Positions 1 through 8,656 are shown, counted from the first letter of the stretch. The stretch: 64,000 nucleotides of DNA from Chryseobacterium sp. SNU WT5 (GCF_007362475.1 NZ_CP041687.1:2604001-2668000), one strand, 5' to 3'. Notes: generated by a model from the letters alone, not told the origin. Program-made: numbers and translations.

Positions 1-803
1 GCATTTCTTACGGATAAAACTGCATTCCCTTCTCTAGGGATGGCATTTCGTAAACTGCCGCTGTCGATAGAAATCAACTGGATGATTTGGTTTTCAAGCC
101 CAGAATATAATAATCTTCCTAAAAGAACATTGGAGTTTCCGAAACCTTTATGAATATCCATTCCTGAATGTCCACCTTGTAAACCTTTAACCGTGATTTT
201 TACGATTTGCCCTTTTGCATCTTGTAATCCGTAATTTTGTGATGCAGTTACATCAATTCCGCCTGCACAACCAATATCGATTTCATCATCTTCCTCAGTA
301 TCCAGATTTAATAGTATTTGACCTTCAAGCTCACCAGGTTTTAAACCGAATGCACCAGTCATACCCGTTTCTTCATCTATGGTAAAAAGTGCTTCCAAAG
401 CTGGATGAGGAATATCATTGCTTTCCAAAATACTCATTATCGATGCAACTCCCAATCCATTATCTGCTCCTAAAGTAGTCCCTTTTGCTTTTACCCAATC
501 TCCAACAACTTCCATCTGTATCCCTTCGGTTTCAAAATCGAAATTCACATCATTATTTTTCTGACAAACCATGTCCAGATGAGACTGTAAGATGATTGAT
601 TTTCGATCTTCCATTCCTGATGTCGCAGGTTTTTTGATGATTACATTTCCTACTTCATCAACTCTGGTTTCTAAACTGAGCTTTTCGCCAAAATTCTTGA
701 TAAATTCAATCACTTTTTCTTCTTTTTTTGATGGTCGGGGAACTGAATTCAGAGCTGAAAAATTTTTCCAGATAATTTGCGGTTCGAGTTGTGATAATTC
801 CAT
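1..803 (-). CDS. pepD: Aminoacyl-histidine (cytosol non-specific) dipeptidase, 3' part missing
   Basis: Zinc dipeptidase of the M20/PepD family, which cleaves a broad range of dipeptides in the cytoplasm. The first 267 residues are visible and the C-terminus lies beyond the left edge. Metal-site motifs are in the expected order: QSHLDMVCQ (His about 75, Asp 77), TLGADNGLG (Asp about 114) and the catalytic pair in TIDEETGMTG (Glu 144-145). The ATG at 801-803 is chosen because the coding frame begins there and a TAnnTTTG promoter core sits about 20 bp upstream. The family is usually about 480 residues long, so slightly over half the gene is present. Family assignment is firm. Confidence 0.93.
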   Translation of the reverse strand, partial: MELSQLEPQIIWKNFSALNSVPRPSKKEEKVIEFIKNFGEKLSLETRVDEVGNVIIKKPATSGMEDRKSIILQSHLDMVCQKNNDVNFDFETEGIQMEVVGDWVKAKGTTLGADNGLGVASIMSILESNDIPHPALEALFTIDEETGMTGAFGLKPGELEGQILLNLDTEEDDEIDIGCAGGIDVTASQNYGLQDAKGQIVKITVKGLQGGHSGMDIHKGFGNSNVLLGRLLYSGLENQIIQLISIDSGSLRNAIPREGNAVLSVRN

Positions 804-821
804 TTTATAATTTATTTAGTC

Positions 822-829
822 CAAAATTA
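822..829 (-). promoter_or_regulatory. -7 promoter element of pepD
   Basis: Read on the minus strand this is TAATTTTG, matching the Bacteroidota -7 consensus TAnnTTTG, about 20 bp before the pepD ATG. No TTG at the proper -33 distance is obvious. Confidence 0.5.
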
Positions 830-833
830 CGAA

Positions 834-865
834 TAAAAAAACGCTCTTGAAATTTTCAAAAGCGT
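834..865 (-). terminator. Intrinsic terminator of the lipoprotein gene
   Basis: An 11-bp stem (841-851 with 855-865, one G-T wobble) and a three-base loop are followed on the minus strand by a run of T (835-840). It lies just after the lipoprotein stop and just before the pepD promoter, separating the two minus-strand genes. Confidence 0.8.
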
Positions 866-887
866 AATATTTTATATTTAAGAGTAT

Positions 888-1382
888 TTAACAACCACAT
901 TCTCCATAAATCGAGGTAATGGTTTTTTCGCCCTTTTTATTTTCGACGGTCATCGTTCCTTCAAACATCATTACCTCTTCCATTTCTTTGATTTTCTTTC
1001 CATCAATGGTAATCGTAACATCATCGTTTTTGATAGTTTTACTGAAGTTCTCAGGATCAAAATCACCTTCTTTCATTGGGATTTTTACCATTTTATCATC
1101 AATTTTTACATATGCAGTGTTGCCGTAATCATCAATATAAATATATTTTTCTTGGTCGAAATCTTCTTTGTTTTTAGAGAAATAACAGGAGCAACCATTT
1201 ACTTCAGCAGGAAATTTAAAAATTCCCAGATTGATCTCATTAGGCGTTCCCGACCCGTGGATATCTGCAGAATCAACTTGAATCGCCGCAGAATCATTTT
1301 TAATAAGAATGTTATCTACGGTTTTACTTTCTTTCTGGCATGAAAACAACATTACCAAAGGAATTAGAAATAATTTTTTCAT
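888..1382 (-). CDS. Hypothetical lipoprotein
   Basis: A 164-residue protein starting with a short lipoprotein signal: MKKLF, a hydrophobic stretch, and the lipobox LFSC (Cys about 15). It should therefore be lipid-anchored after signal peptidase II processing. The rest is hydrophilic and acidic with scattered cysteines, including a C-terminal CGC. No known domain is recognised; the cysteine-rich ending may hint at a metal or disulfide site but this is speculative. The gene lies 25 bp downstream of the LURP-one-like gene on the same strand, so the two may be cotranscribed, and it ends at an intrinsic terminator. Confidence 0.75.
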   Translation of the reverse strand: MKKLFLIPLVMLFSCQKESKTVDNILIKNDSAAIQVDSADIHGSGTPNEINLGIFKFPAEVNGCSCYFSKNKEDFDQEKYIYIDDYGNTAYVKIDDKMVKIPMKEGDFDPENFSKTIKNDDVTITIDGKKIKEMEEVMMFEGTMTVENKKGEKTITSIYGECGC

Positions 1383-1407
1383 TCGAAATATTTATAAAGT
1401 TACTATT

Positions 1408-2013
1408 TTATCCACGCGACCTTTCAAGTAATACCATCATTAAGAATGATAAAACCACTAAGGACTCATCTTGATCATCAATATCTTTTAGACGGTCTAA
1501 CTGAAATCTTCTACCAATTAAAGAGGGCATTTTTTTTAATTTGAAATATTCTGTGCCATTTGCATCCTTTACAGTGTAAGATGGGTTTAAAAAATAGCCG
1601 GTGAACATACCAATAACTGGTATCTCACCTACAATGCCATCAAATATTTTCACCCAAGCATTGTCCTCGCTTATTTGAAATTTTGTCTGGTCGTTTTCGT
1701 CTAAAATGTCGTAGTGAGATTTCCAAAAAGAGCGCATTCCTTTTCGGGCAAGCCTACCATAATTCTGTTTATTCACAAGATCTTGCATGGAATAACTTGC
1801 ATTAAAATCTAACCAACGATCTGCTTTAATTCTAAACAGTTCTTTAGATTTTGATTCATCATTAAAAACGATCACATCTTCTTTAAGTTTGAACATTTTC
1901 TGACGAACATAAGCAACATAATTACCATTTTTATCGGTAATATTAAAGTCACTTGAAAGCGTTGTAATTTTGAATTTGAAGTCAAGCGGATAATTGAGGT
2001 TTTGTAGGATCAT
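1408..2013 (-). CDS. LURP-one-related (DUF567/Tubby-like) family protein
   Basis: A 201-residue protein resembling the LURP-one/phospholipid-scramblase-like fold: a beta-rich region with the recurrent pattern [14 protein letters not shown] near residues 25-40, followed by strands with [11 protein letters not shown], a middle segment predicted to be membrane-adjacent ([16 protein letters not shown]) and a C-terminal stretch of leucines. Bacterial members have no established function; plant homologues are defence-induced. It is head-to-head with recR and 25 bp upstream of the lipoprotein gene. Assignment rests on overall pattern rather than a catalytic signature. Confidence 0.6.
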   Translation of the reverse strand: MILQNLNYPLDFKFKITTLSSDFNITDKNGNYVAYVRQKMFKLKEDVIVFNDESKSKELFRIKADRWLDFNASYSMQDLVNKQNYGRLARKGMRSFWKSHYDILDENDQTKFQISEDNAWVKIFDGIVGEIPVIGMFTGYFLNPSYTVKDANGTEYFKLKKMPSLIGRRFQLDRLKDIDDQDESLVVLSFLMMVLLERSRG

Positions 2014-2050
2014 TTATATTTTTTCTTAAAGATAATAAAAACTCGGAAAC

Positions 2051-2081
2051 TTGGTACTTCTGCGATTAAACTTTATTTTTG
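2051..2081 (+). promoter_or_regulatory. Promoter of recR
   Basis: TTG at 2051-2053, a 20-bp spacer and TATTTTTG at 2074-2081 fit the Bacteroidota sigma-ABfr consensus (TTG, 19-20 bp, TAnnTTTG). The -7 box ends only four bases before the recR ATG at 2086, so transcription probably starts at or next to the start codon. Confidence 0.7.
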
Positions 2082-2085
2082 TGAA

Positions 2086-2697
2086 ATGGATTATCCCAGC
2101 AAAGTTTTAGCAAAAGCCGTGGAAGAAATTTCCGGATTACCAGGAATTGGAAAAAAATCAGCCCTGCGTTTGGCTCTGCATCTTCTGAAACAAAATGCAA
2201 GTCAAGCTACCGCTTTGGGTGATGCTCTAAAGAAATTAGTGACTGATATTCAATATTGTAAAGAATGTCATAATTTTTCTGATTCAGAAGTTTGTGAGAT
2301 TTGCGCAAATCCTAAAAGATCGGATGAATTACTCTGCGTGGTCGAAGATGTCCGCGATGTGATGGCGATTGAAAATACCGGTAAGTTCCGAGGAAAATAT
2401 TTGGTTTTGGGTGGTAAGATTTCGCCGATGGAAGGAATTGGTCCGAACAAACTCAATATTTCATCAATCGAGAGAAAGTTGGAAAACGGCGAAACAAAAG
2501 AACTGATATTTGCCTTGAGTGCAACGATGGAAGGAGATACCACGGCGTACTACATTTATAAGAAGTTTAAAAATTCCCCAGTCCGTTTCTCTACAATTGC
2601 ACGTGGGATTTCAGTGGGTGATGAATTGGAATATGCAGACGAGATCTCTTTGGGAAGATCGATTCAGAACCGTTTGCCTTATAATGAAAAAGATTAA
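2086..2697 (+). CDS. recR: Recombination protein RecR
   Basis: RecR (203 residues, normal length) acts with RecF/RecO to load RecA at gapped DNA. The order is typical: an N-terminal helix-hairpin-helix ([15 protein letters not shown], about 16-30), a C4 zinc finger (Cys 58, 61, 70, 73) and a Toprim domain beginning [15 protein letters not shown] (about 82-96), with [12 protein letters not shown] further on. The ATG agrees with the N-terminus of RecR from other phyla. The promoter is so close that the mRNA looks leaderless. The next gene, 65 bp downstream, is an unrelated glycosyltransferase on the same strand with no terminator between them. Confidence 0.97.
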   Translation: MDYPSKVLAKAVEEISGLPGIGKKSALRLALHLLKQNASQATALGDALKKLVTDIQYCKECHNFSDSEVCEICANPKRSDELLCVVEDVRDVMAIENTGKFRGKYLVLGGKISPMEGIGPNKLNISSIERKLENGETKELIFALSATMEGDTTAYYIYKKFKNSPVRFSTIARGISVGDELEYADEISLGRSIQNRLPYNEKD

Positions 2698-2762
2698 TCA
2701 TCAATTCTGAATTTCTTACTTTAGACTTTTTAAACAGCTATTAATTAAATGCAGACCTTAAA

Positions 2763-3554
2763 GTGATTTCGGTAATTATTCCTCTTTATAATGGTGACCA
2801 AACTATTGTAAAAGCTTTGGTTTCCGTAAGAAATCAAACCTGGAAAGGTGATTTCGAGATCATTGTGGTGAACGACGGTTCTACCGATAACAGTAGAGTA
2901 GTTGTTGAGGATTTTATCAGAAAAAACAGTACTTTAAATATTCAACTGATCAACCAGAAAAACGGGGGCGTTTCTAATGCCCGAAATTCAGGATTAAAAA
3001 TAGCAACCGGAGAATTTATTGCTTTTTTAGATGCTGATGATGAATGGTTACCGATGAAAACTGAACGCCAGATGAAGTACCTGTCAGACGGGAATTTAAA
3101 AATTGATTTCATCACCAGCTTATGGAATGATGAAATAGTGAGTTTTCCCTATTCGGTTGATGCTGAATATAATTTGGTAAAAATTACACTAAGTAAATTA
3201 TTGCTCAAGGTTACAGGACAAACTTCTACCGCCCTTTTCAAACGAAAAATTTTAGACAATACGGGATTTTTCGACGAAACCCAACGGTATTCTGAAGATG
3301 CTAATTACTGGATGCGTATTTCTAAAAATAATATGATGTTTCTTTTATCAGAAAGCTTGGTTATTACCGGAAACGGTAAGAAATCATTTGGAGCTTCGGG
3401 TCTTTCTGCCAATTTAAAGGAAATGGAAAAGGGAATTCAAAAAAATATTTTGGAGATGTATAAGATGCAAAGAATTAACTTTGGGCGATATCTCTTTTAT
3501 TTTGTAATTTCAAAACTGAAATATTGGGTGAGACCCTTAAGAGCAAAACTATGA
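2763..3554 (+). CDS. Glycosyltransferase family 2
   Basis: A 263-residue GT-A enzyme transferring a sugar from a nucleotide donor. Visible are the N-terminal SVIIPLYN strand, VVNDGSTD (36-42), NARNSG and the metal-binding FLDADD (89-93). The start is the GTG at 2763: an in-frame ATG is lacking, and an ATG at 2749 in another frame opens a five-codon reading frame whose TGA overlaps this GTG. It heads a tight four-gene cluster (acyltransferase, epimerase, second transferase) with 4-bp or 1-bp junctions, so it probably builds part of a surface polysaccharide. Donor and acceptor cannot be read from sequence. Confidence 0.88.
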   Translation: MISVIIPLYNGDQTIVKALVSVRNQTWKGDFEIIVVNDGSTDNSRVVVEDFIRKNSTLNIQLINQKNGGVSNARNSGLKIATGEFIAFLDADDEWLPMKTERQMKYLSDGNLKIDFITSLWNDEIVSFPYSVDAEYNLVKITLSKLLLKVTGQTSTALFKRKILDNTGFFDETQRYSEDANYWMRISKNNMMFLLSESLVITGNGKKSFGASGLSANLKEMEKGIQKNILEMYKMQRINFGRYLFYFVISKLKYWVRPLRAKL

Positions 3555-4105
3555 TCGATAAATTATTCTGGGGTTTACGGGCAGTCCTGTACGCGCCTTT
3601 TTTTGGGAAAATGGGTATGCCGTCTTATATGGGCAAACCTATTTTTGTAAAAGGTTTAAAGAATATTTTTATTGGTAAAAAAGTAAGAATTTTCCCTCAT
3701 TTAAGAATGGAAACTCAAGATGGTGGAAGCATTGTGATTCACGATGATGTTGTGATTTCTCAAAACGTACATCTCACTTCAGCCGGGGAATTGGAAATAG
3801 GTAAAAGTTCTTTAATTTTGGCGAATGTATTTATTACCAATATCGATCATAATTACACTGAGATCGGAAAACACGTTGTCAATCAAAAAATCACCGTAAA
3901 AAACACCACCATCGGAGAAAACTGTTTCATCGGAATGGGTGCTGCGATCATGGCAGGAACCACATTAGGAAAACAGTGTATTGTGGGCGCAAATTCCGTA
4001 GTCCGTGGTTCGTTTCCGGATTATTGTGTCATCGTAGGAGCGCCGGCAAAAATTGTAAAAAAATATAATCCGCAAACTCAGGTTTGGGAAAAAACAGAAG
4101 CTTAG
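3551..4105 (+). CDS. Hexapeptide-repeat O-acetyltransferase-like protein
   Basis: A 184-residue left-handed beta-helix acyltransferase, probably O-acetylating a sugar. Hexapeptide repeats run through the middle and C-terminal half (IVIHDDVVISQNV, LEIGKSSLILANV, TTIGENCFIGMG, TTLGKQCIVGANS), with the conserved end VIVGAPAKIVKK. The ATG at 3551 overlaps the stop of the glycosyltransferase by four bases (ATGA) and is preferred to the TTG nine codons upstream. The acetyl-CoA family is known, but the acceptor is inferred only from the neighbouring glycan genes. Confidence 0.85.
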   Translation: MIDKLFWGLRAVLYAPFFGKMGMPSYMGKPIFVKGLKNIFIGKKVRIFPHLRMETQDGGSIVIHDDVVISQNVHLTSAGELEIGKSSLILANVFITNIDHNYTEIGKHVVNQKITVKNTTIGENCFIGMGAAIMAGTTLGKQCIVGANSVVRGSFPDYCVIVGAPAKIVKKYNPQTQVWEKTEA

Positions 4106-4106
4106 T

Positions 4107-5240
4107 TTGAAAAATATATTAATCACGGGTGGTGTCGGTTTTATCGGGAGTAATTTAGCTTTGAAATTAGTTGATCTAGGATACGTTGTAACGGTTTTAG
4201 ATAACCTGTCGGAGCAAATTCACGGTTTAAATCCCAAAGATTCTTCTTTATACAAAAGCATTTTAGGAAAAGTAAATTTTATTAGAGGTAATGTTACTTG
4301 CAGAGAAGATATTGAAAGATCCGTTAAAGGGCAGGATGCAATTATTCATTTGGCGGCAGAAACCGGGACAGGACAATCCATGTATGAGATTGAAAAGTAC
4401 AGTAAGGTAAATGTTTCCGGGACTGCCTTGATTTTAGATGTTTTGGTTAATAACAAAAATTCGGTTAAGAAATTTATTCTTGCTTCTTCCCGAGCGGTTT
4501 ATGGAGAAGGAAAATATAAAAGGATGAATTCCGAAGTGGTCTATCCGGAATGTAGATCTGTTGATAATATGCAGCAGGGAAACTTTGAAATGACGGATAA
4601 AAATGGACAGTTTCTTGAAGCTTTAGCTACTGATGAAGATTCAAAATTACATCCAACTTCCTATTACGGTCTGACAAAACTCCAGCAGGAACAAATGGTA
4701 CAACTGATCTGCGGATCGGTTGGGATTAATTACGTGATTCTGCGTTATCAGAATGTCTTTGGTACCGGACAATCATTACTCAATCCATATACTGGAATCT
4801 TATCCATTTTTTCGACCCAAATTTTAAATGGAAAATCGTTAAATATTTTTGAAGATGGTTTAATGACGCGGGATTTCGTCAATATCGAAGATACGGTAGA
4901 GGCAACCATCAGAAGTTTAGAGATGGAAACTGCTAATAATGAAATTATTAATATAGGAAGTGGAGTAGCTAAAACTGTTTTCTCCATGGCCAATTTGTTA
5001 GTTAGCGCGTACGAGATTAATGTTCCGACAGAGATTTCAGGTGAATTTCGAGTTGGAGATATTCGGCATAATTTTGCAGATGTAACGAAAGCAAAACAAC
5101 TCCTTAAATTTCAACCCAAAGTGAGTTTTGAAAATGGAATTAGTGATTTTACCAACTGGGTAATGCAACAACCTCGGAACGATAATCATTTGAATGTGTC
5201 TTTTCAAGAATTGAAGGACAAAGGATTTTTGAAATCATGA
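4107..5240 (+). CDS. NAD-dependent sugar epimerase/dehydratase
   Basis: An extended short-chain dehydrogenase (377 residues) acting on a nucleotide sugar. The Rossmann motif TGGVGFIG lies at 7-14 and the catalytic YxxxK is Tyr187-Lys191 in YYGLTK. Motifs ASSRAVYGEGKY and RYQNVFGTGQS resemble dTDP-L-rhamnose 4-epimerases and UDP-glucose 4-epimerase relatives, with a longer insertion around 145-180. The start is TTG at 4107, one base after the preceding stop; no ATG is available near the Rossmann motif. The exact sugar is uncertain; dTDP-rhamnose 4-epimerase is my best guess at moderate confidence. Confidence 0.85.
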   Translation: MKNILITGGVGFIGSNLALKLVDLGYVVTVLDNLSEQIHGLNPKDSSLYKSILGKVNFIRGNVTCREDIERSVKGQDAIIHLAAETGTGQSMYEIEKYSKVNVSGTALILDVLVNNKNSVKKFILASSRAVYGEGKYKRMNSEVVYPECRSVDNMQQGNFEMTDKNGQFLEALATDEDSKLHPTSYYGLTKLQQEQMVQLICGSVGINYVILRYQNVFGTGQSLLNPYTGILSIFSTQILNGKSLNIFEDGLMTRDFVNIEDTVEATIRSLEMETANNEIINIGSGVAKTVFSMANLLVSAYEINVPTEISGEFRVGDIRHNFADVTKAKQLLKFQPKVSFENGISDFTNWVMQQPRNDNHLNVSFQELKDKGFLKS

Positions 5241-6271
5241 ATTTGAACGGTAAAAAAATCTTATTTCTCTCCGCGCACTTTTTCGGTTATGAAGAAGCGA
5301 TTGTCAATCGGCTTCGCGAATTGGGGGCGGAAGTGGATTTTTATAATGAAAGGCCTTCGGAGTCCATACTTGCAAAAGGAATTATTCGTGTCAAAAGAAA
5401 TCTTTATTTAAAAAGAATTAAGCGCTACTATCAATTCATATTAAAAGATATAAAAACCAAAGATTATGATTTTTTCCTTTTAATTAAAGGCGAAACAGTT
5501 CCGCTTCTTTTCTTAGAAAAATTTAGAATAAATCATCCTACGACCACTATGATTTATTATTCCTACGATTCGGCAGAGGAATATCCCAGGTTTCTAAAAT
5601 TGTATTCTTATTTTGATAAAAATTTTACTTTCGAACCTAAAGATGCTCATCAATACAGGTTGCATTTCCGACCACTTTTTTTTCTGAATGAGTATCAACT
5701 CTCTGCTTCAAAAGTTCCTCTAAAATATGATTTGGTATTTATTGGAAGCGCTCATACGGATCGATACTTGATTGGAGAAAAAGTTAGACAGCTTTGTAAG
5801 GAAAAAGGGCTTAAGAGTTTTTTTTATTATTATGCACAAAGTAAAATAGTTTTTAAGTTGAAGAAAATCTTCGATCATCATTTACTTATTTTTGATATTA
5901 AAAAATTAAGCTTCAAAAAACTACAGCATTCTGAGATTGCAGAGATCTATAATAATTCGCGTTGTGTTTTAGATATTAATAAACCTTTCCAAGAAGGATT
6001 AACTATGAGAACCTTTGAAGCTTTGGCTGCAGGAAAGAAATTAGTGACTACGAATGCAGACATTAGAAATTATCCTTTTTACAACAAAGAAAATGTATGT
6101 GTCTTAGATCGAGAAAAGGTGGAAATATATCCTGGTTTCTTCAAGATAGATTTTAAGAAATTAGATAATGACACTTTGAAGATGATGTCCTTAGATGCCT
6201 GGATTGAATGTTTATTTCTAACAGATCAAGATTATTACTGGAAAGATGGCCATCCGCTTTTCATAATCTGA
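5237..6271 (+). CDS. CgeB-like glycosyltransferase
   Basis: A 344-residue GT-B type protein. The N-terminal half has a Rossmann-like start (KKILFLSAHFFGYEEAIVNRL) and the C-terminal half carries the donor-site pattern MRTFEALAAGKKLVTTNAD followed by IRNYPFYN, as in CgeB and related glycosyl transferases group 1. It overlaps the epimerase by four bases (ATGA) and closes the 2.8-6.3 kb glycan cluster, ending at a bidirectional terminator shared with secG. Its substrate is unknown. Confidence 0.72.
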   Translation: MNLNGKKILFLSAHFFGYEEAIVNRLRELGAEVDFYNERPSESILAKGIIRVKRNLYLKRIKRYYQFILKDIKTKDYDFFLLIKGETVPLLFLEKFRINHPTTTMIYYSYDSAEEYPRFLKLYSYFDKNFTFEPKDAHQYRLHFRPLFFLNEYQLSASKVPLKYDLVFIGSAHTDRYLIGEKVRQLCKEKGLKSFFYYYAQSKIVFKLKKIFDHHLLIFDIKKLSFKKLQHSEIAEIYNNSRCVLDINKPFQEGLTMRTFEALAAGKKLVTTNADIRNYPFYNKENVCVLDREKVEIYPGFFKIDFKKLDNDTLKMMSLDAWIECLFLTDQDYYWKDGHPLFII

Positions 6272-6284
6272 ATGACCTAAATAG

Positions 6285-6314
6285 AAAAGAGATACTCAAT
6301 TGAGTACCTCTTTT
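6285..6314. terminator. Bidirectional terminator between the glycan cluster and secG
   Basis: Thirty-base palindrome: a perfect 14-bp core (TACTCAATTGAGTA) flanked by AAAAGAG and CTCTTTT with one mismatch pair. The A-run and T-run make it work on either strand, as expected between convergent genes. Confidence 0.8.
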
Positions 6315-6338
6315 AATATATCGTAAAATATCTTTCTA

Positions 6339-6695
6339 TTATTTAGTCACCGGCGCTGGTGTAGTAGGTGCAGGCAAAGTAGCTGCGTTATTAGTACCTG
6401 GTGCAGTTTGCGGAGCTGGAGCTTCTTTCTTAGCTGGAGTTTTCTGAAAAGCTGTGGTAGGTTTTGCTGTTAAAACTACACTTAGTAAAATTAATGCAAC
6501 AATAATAATTCCTAAAGTCCAAGTTGCTTTTTCCATAAAATCATTGGTTCTCTGAACTCCAAATTGGGCTGAAGAAGTTCCGCCAAACGTTCCCGAAAGA
6601 CCGCCTCCTTTTGGATTTTGGGCCATAACGATGATAACTAGTAAAACACTTGCAATCATGATCAAAATCATGAATAAGGTAAATATTGTGCTCAT
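6339..6695 (-). CDS. secG: Preprotein translocase subunit SecG
   Basis: SecG is the small auxiliary subunit of the SecYEG channel. This 118-residue copy has two membrane segments (about 5-25 and 58-78) separated by the signature loop QNPKGGGLSGTFGG followed by QRTNDFMEKATW. The C-terminal 40 residues are rich in Ala, Pro, Thr and Lys, which is common in Bacteroidota SecG and is probably disordered. It is a single-gene unit, convergent with the glycan cluster. A TATATTTG box lies 24 bp before its ATG. Confidence 0.95.
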   Translation of the reverse strand: MSTIFTLFMILIMIASVLLVIIVMAQNPKGGGLSGTFGGTSSAQFGVQRTNDFMEKATWTLGIIIVALILLSVVLTAKPTTAFQKTPAKKEAPAPQTAPGTNNAATLPAPTTPAPVTK

Positions 6696-6718
6696 TTTTA
6701 ACTCTGAAATTTAGTTTG

Positions 6719-6726
6719 CAAATATA
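6719..6726 (-). promoter_or_regulatory. -7 promoter element of secG
   Basis: Minus-strand TATATTTG (TAnnTTTG consensus), 24 bp upstream of the secG start codon; no clear -33 TTG. Confidence 0.45.
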
Positions 6727-6932
6727 GCGTAATTTTTTATTTATAAGAACTATTTGTGCAGATAGTGTGGAATTTTTATTAATTCGAGCAGCAGCGAGAT
6801 CTTATTAGAAAAAAATTCTTAATATAGTAGAACTTGCAAAGTAGTGAAATCTATACAAATATGCCAAATGAAATTAGTAACATTGTGGTTTGTACATTCA
6901 ATTCTTAGTGAGAATTAAAAATAATTTCCCTT

Positions 6933-7445
6933 ATGAAAACGACCGGGCAAAAATTAAGCTATTTACTATTGTGGACAATGATTTTTATAGTATCGGGATC
7001 AATGCTTGTTTATGGATTGGCAAAACCTATTCAGTTTGCAGATTTCACCACTGGTCCTAATTCTGACCTGTCTGAAGGACATCAGGTAATGTGGGCTTTT
7101 TACAGTTTTACAAAAACCTATCCCATCATTATCGGGGTTTTAGAAGTGGGCGGTGCATTAGCGTTATTGCATCACCGGACTAGAATTTTTGGATCTCTGT
7201 TGCTAACCGTAATTTTGGCCAATATCATTATTCAAAATTACTTATATGAAATCCCTGCATTAAGGACGGCGATATTTTATCAGATATTGGTTCTTGCTAT
7301 TTTAGCTTTTGATTGGCAAAAATTAAAAAGAATATTGCTAGAATTATTGCAACATCAAAAGAAAGAGAGAAATCTGATTTTTTTGATTTTCGCATTTATA
7401 ATTGCATTTGTTCTAAAATATTTTGAAAACAAATTTCTTTTCTAG
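6933..7445 (+). CDS. DoxX-like integral membrane protein
   Basis: A 170-residue protein with about four hydrophobic segments (roughly 14-31, 65-82, 90-110, 145-163), the layout of DoxX/DoxD-like small membrane proteins. Pointers are FTKTYPIIIGVLEVGGALALLHHRTRIFG, quoted here only as its start, and the YGLAK loop. No catalytic residues can be named and the role is unknown. It stands alone between secG and the pentapeptide gene, with about 240 bp upstream that show no recognisable element. Confidence 0.6.
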   Translation: MKTTGQKLSYLLLWTMIFIVSGSMLVYGLAKPIQFADFTTGPNSDLSEGHQVMWAFYSFTKTYPIIIGVLEVGGALALLHHRTRIFGSLLLTVILANIIIQNYLYEIPALRTAIFYQILVLAILAFDWQKLKRILLELLQHQKKERNLIFLIFAFIIAFVLKYFENKFLF

Positions 7446-7525
7446 TTTTCTATATTTTTGAGAAGTTTTTACAGAGTAAACATCAACTTCCGATTTGAAA
7501 TTCTTAAAATCATTTAAATCTAAAA

Positions 7526-8101
7526 ATGTCACAAATATTTATACAAGATCAAATTTTTAACAAACTGGACTTTGCACGTATTATGCTGGAGAAAGGTGAT
7601 TACGATAACTGTATTTTTAAAAATTGCAATTTTGAACAGACCAATCTATCAGACTTTAAATTCGTTGAGTGCGAATTCCATGATTGTAATTTGAGTTTGG
7701 CCTTGCTAAATGGAACAGTACTTCGAGATGTAAAATTTATAGATTGTAAAATGCTTGGTTTACAATTTCAAAATTGTAATGATTTCGGGCTTTCATTTTC
7801 TTTTGATCGTTGCCAGTTAAATCACTCTTCATTTGTTCAGTTGAATATCAAGAAAACAATATTTAAAGATTGTCAGTTGAGAGAAATCTACTTTTCCGAC
7901 ACCAACTTGACGGAGGTGATATTTGAAAACTCAGATTTGTTACGGTCTGTTTTTGCAAACAACATTCTAGAAAAGGCAGATTTTCGGACGGCTTTCAATT
8001 ACTCTATTGATCCGGAAAATAATAGAATCAGAAAAGCAAAATTTTCGGTCTCGGGAATTTCTGGTCTGTTGGACAAATATAATATTGATATCGAAAATTA
8101 A
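7526..8101 (+). CDS. Pentapeptide repeat protein (Qnr/McbG-like fold)
   Basis: A 191-residue protein made of A(D/N)LXX-type pentapeptide repeats: the pattern CIFKNCNFEQTNLSDF, ECEFHDCNLSLALL, CQLREIYFSDTNL repeats every five residues with Phe/Leu at the centre. The C-terminal block YSIDPENNRIRKAKFS followed by SGLLDKYNI is the usual ending of the Qnr/McbG subgroup, whose best-studied members protect DNA gyrase. That function cannot be assumed, because most chromosomal homologues are untested. No partner gene is adjacent. Confidence 0.85.
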   Translation: MSQIFIQDQIFNKLDFARIMLEKGDYDNCIFKNCNFEQTNLSDFKFVECEFHDCNLSLALLNGTVLRDVKFIDCKMLGLQFQNCNDFGLSFSFDRCQLNHSSFVQLNIKKTIFKDCQLREIYFSDTNLTEVIFENSDLLRSVFANNILEKADFRTAFNYSIDPENNRIRKAKFSVSGISGLLDKYNIDIEN

Positions 8102-8209
8102 GAAGTAGAAATCACATTTAATTAAATTAAAACTTTCTCCGTTTAAGAAATGGTTTAAAAAAAACGAGATTTCTTCATACTAATAGAAAATTTTTAGTAA
8201 TTTAGTTAT

Positions 8210-8656
8210 ATGAGAAAATTAATATTCATAGTGGTGCTACTAAGTTTCAATTTGCTTTGGGCACAGAAAAAGGATCAAAAATCTACTCCAACTGTTTCTG
8301 CAAAATATGAATCAAGGAGTCCACAGGATGCATCAGTTCCGCCTCCACCAGTGATGATTTTCCCAGCACAATTCCCTGGAGGAAATAGAGCATTTATTAA
8401 GAAGGTTAAAGAAGAGGTGGCCAAGGAATACGTCCCGTCTGGTGAAGGACCCTTTAAAACGGAAATTATTTTGAAAATCGATGCAGATGGTAACATCTTG
8501 AATGTATCCACTTTTGGTGAAAAGGAATCTTTCAATGAAGAAATTAAAAGAATTTCCTATCAAATCACCGAAAATGTTAAATGGGAACCTGCTCGAAATA
8601 AAGAAGGGTTGAAAGTAATCGAAGTTGTTAGACTCCCTTTTTCTCTTAAAAATTAA
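8210..8656 (+). CDS. Secreted protein with TonB C-terminal-like domain
   Basis: A 148-residue protein with an N-terminal signal peptide (MRKLIFIVVLLSFNLLWAQ, cleavage about residue 19). The second half, PAQFPGGNRAFIKKVKEEV followed by a VKWEPARN-type segment, matches the TonB C-terminal/energy-transducer-like fold that Bacteroidota often export as stand-alone domains. It has no membrane anchor beyond the signal, so it is unlikely to be a working energy transducer. It is flanked by intergenic stretches and appears monocistronic. Confidence 0.7.
   Translation: MRKLIFIVVLLSFNLLWAQKKDQKSTPTVSAKYESRSPQDASVPPPPVMIFPAQFPGGNRAFIKKVKEEVAKEYVPSGEGPFKTEIILKIDADGNILNVSTFGEKESFNEEIKRISYQITENVKWEPARNKEGLKVIEVVRLPFSLKN

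Noticed and set aside
2596-2611. CACGTG-centred sequence as a parS site for ParB
   Set aside because: Only the CACGTG core and three flanking bases fit TGTTNCACGTGNAACA; it lies inside recR, and other CACGTG occurrences fit no better.
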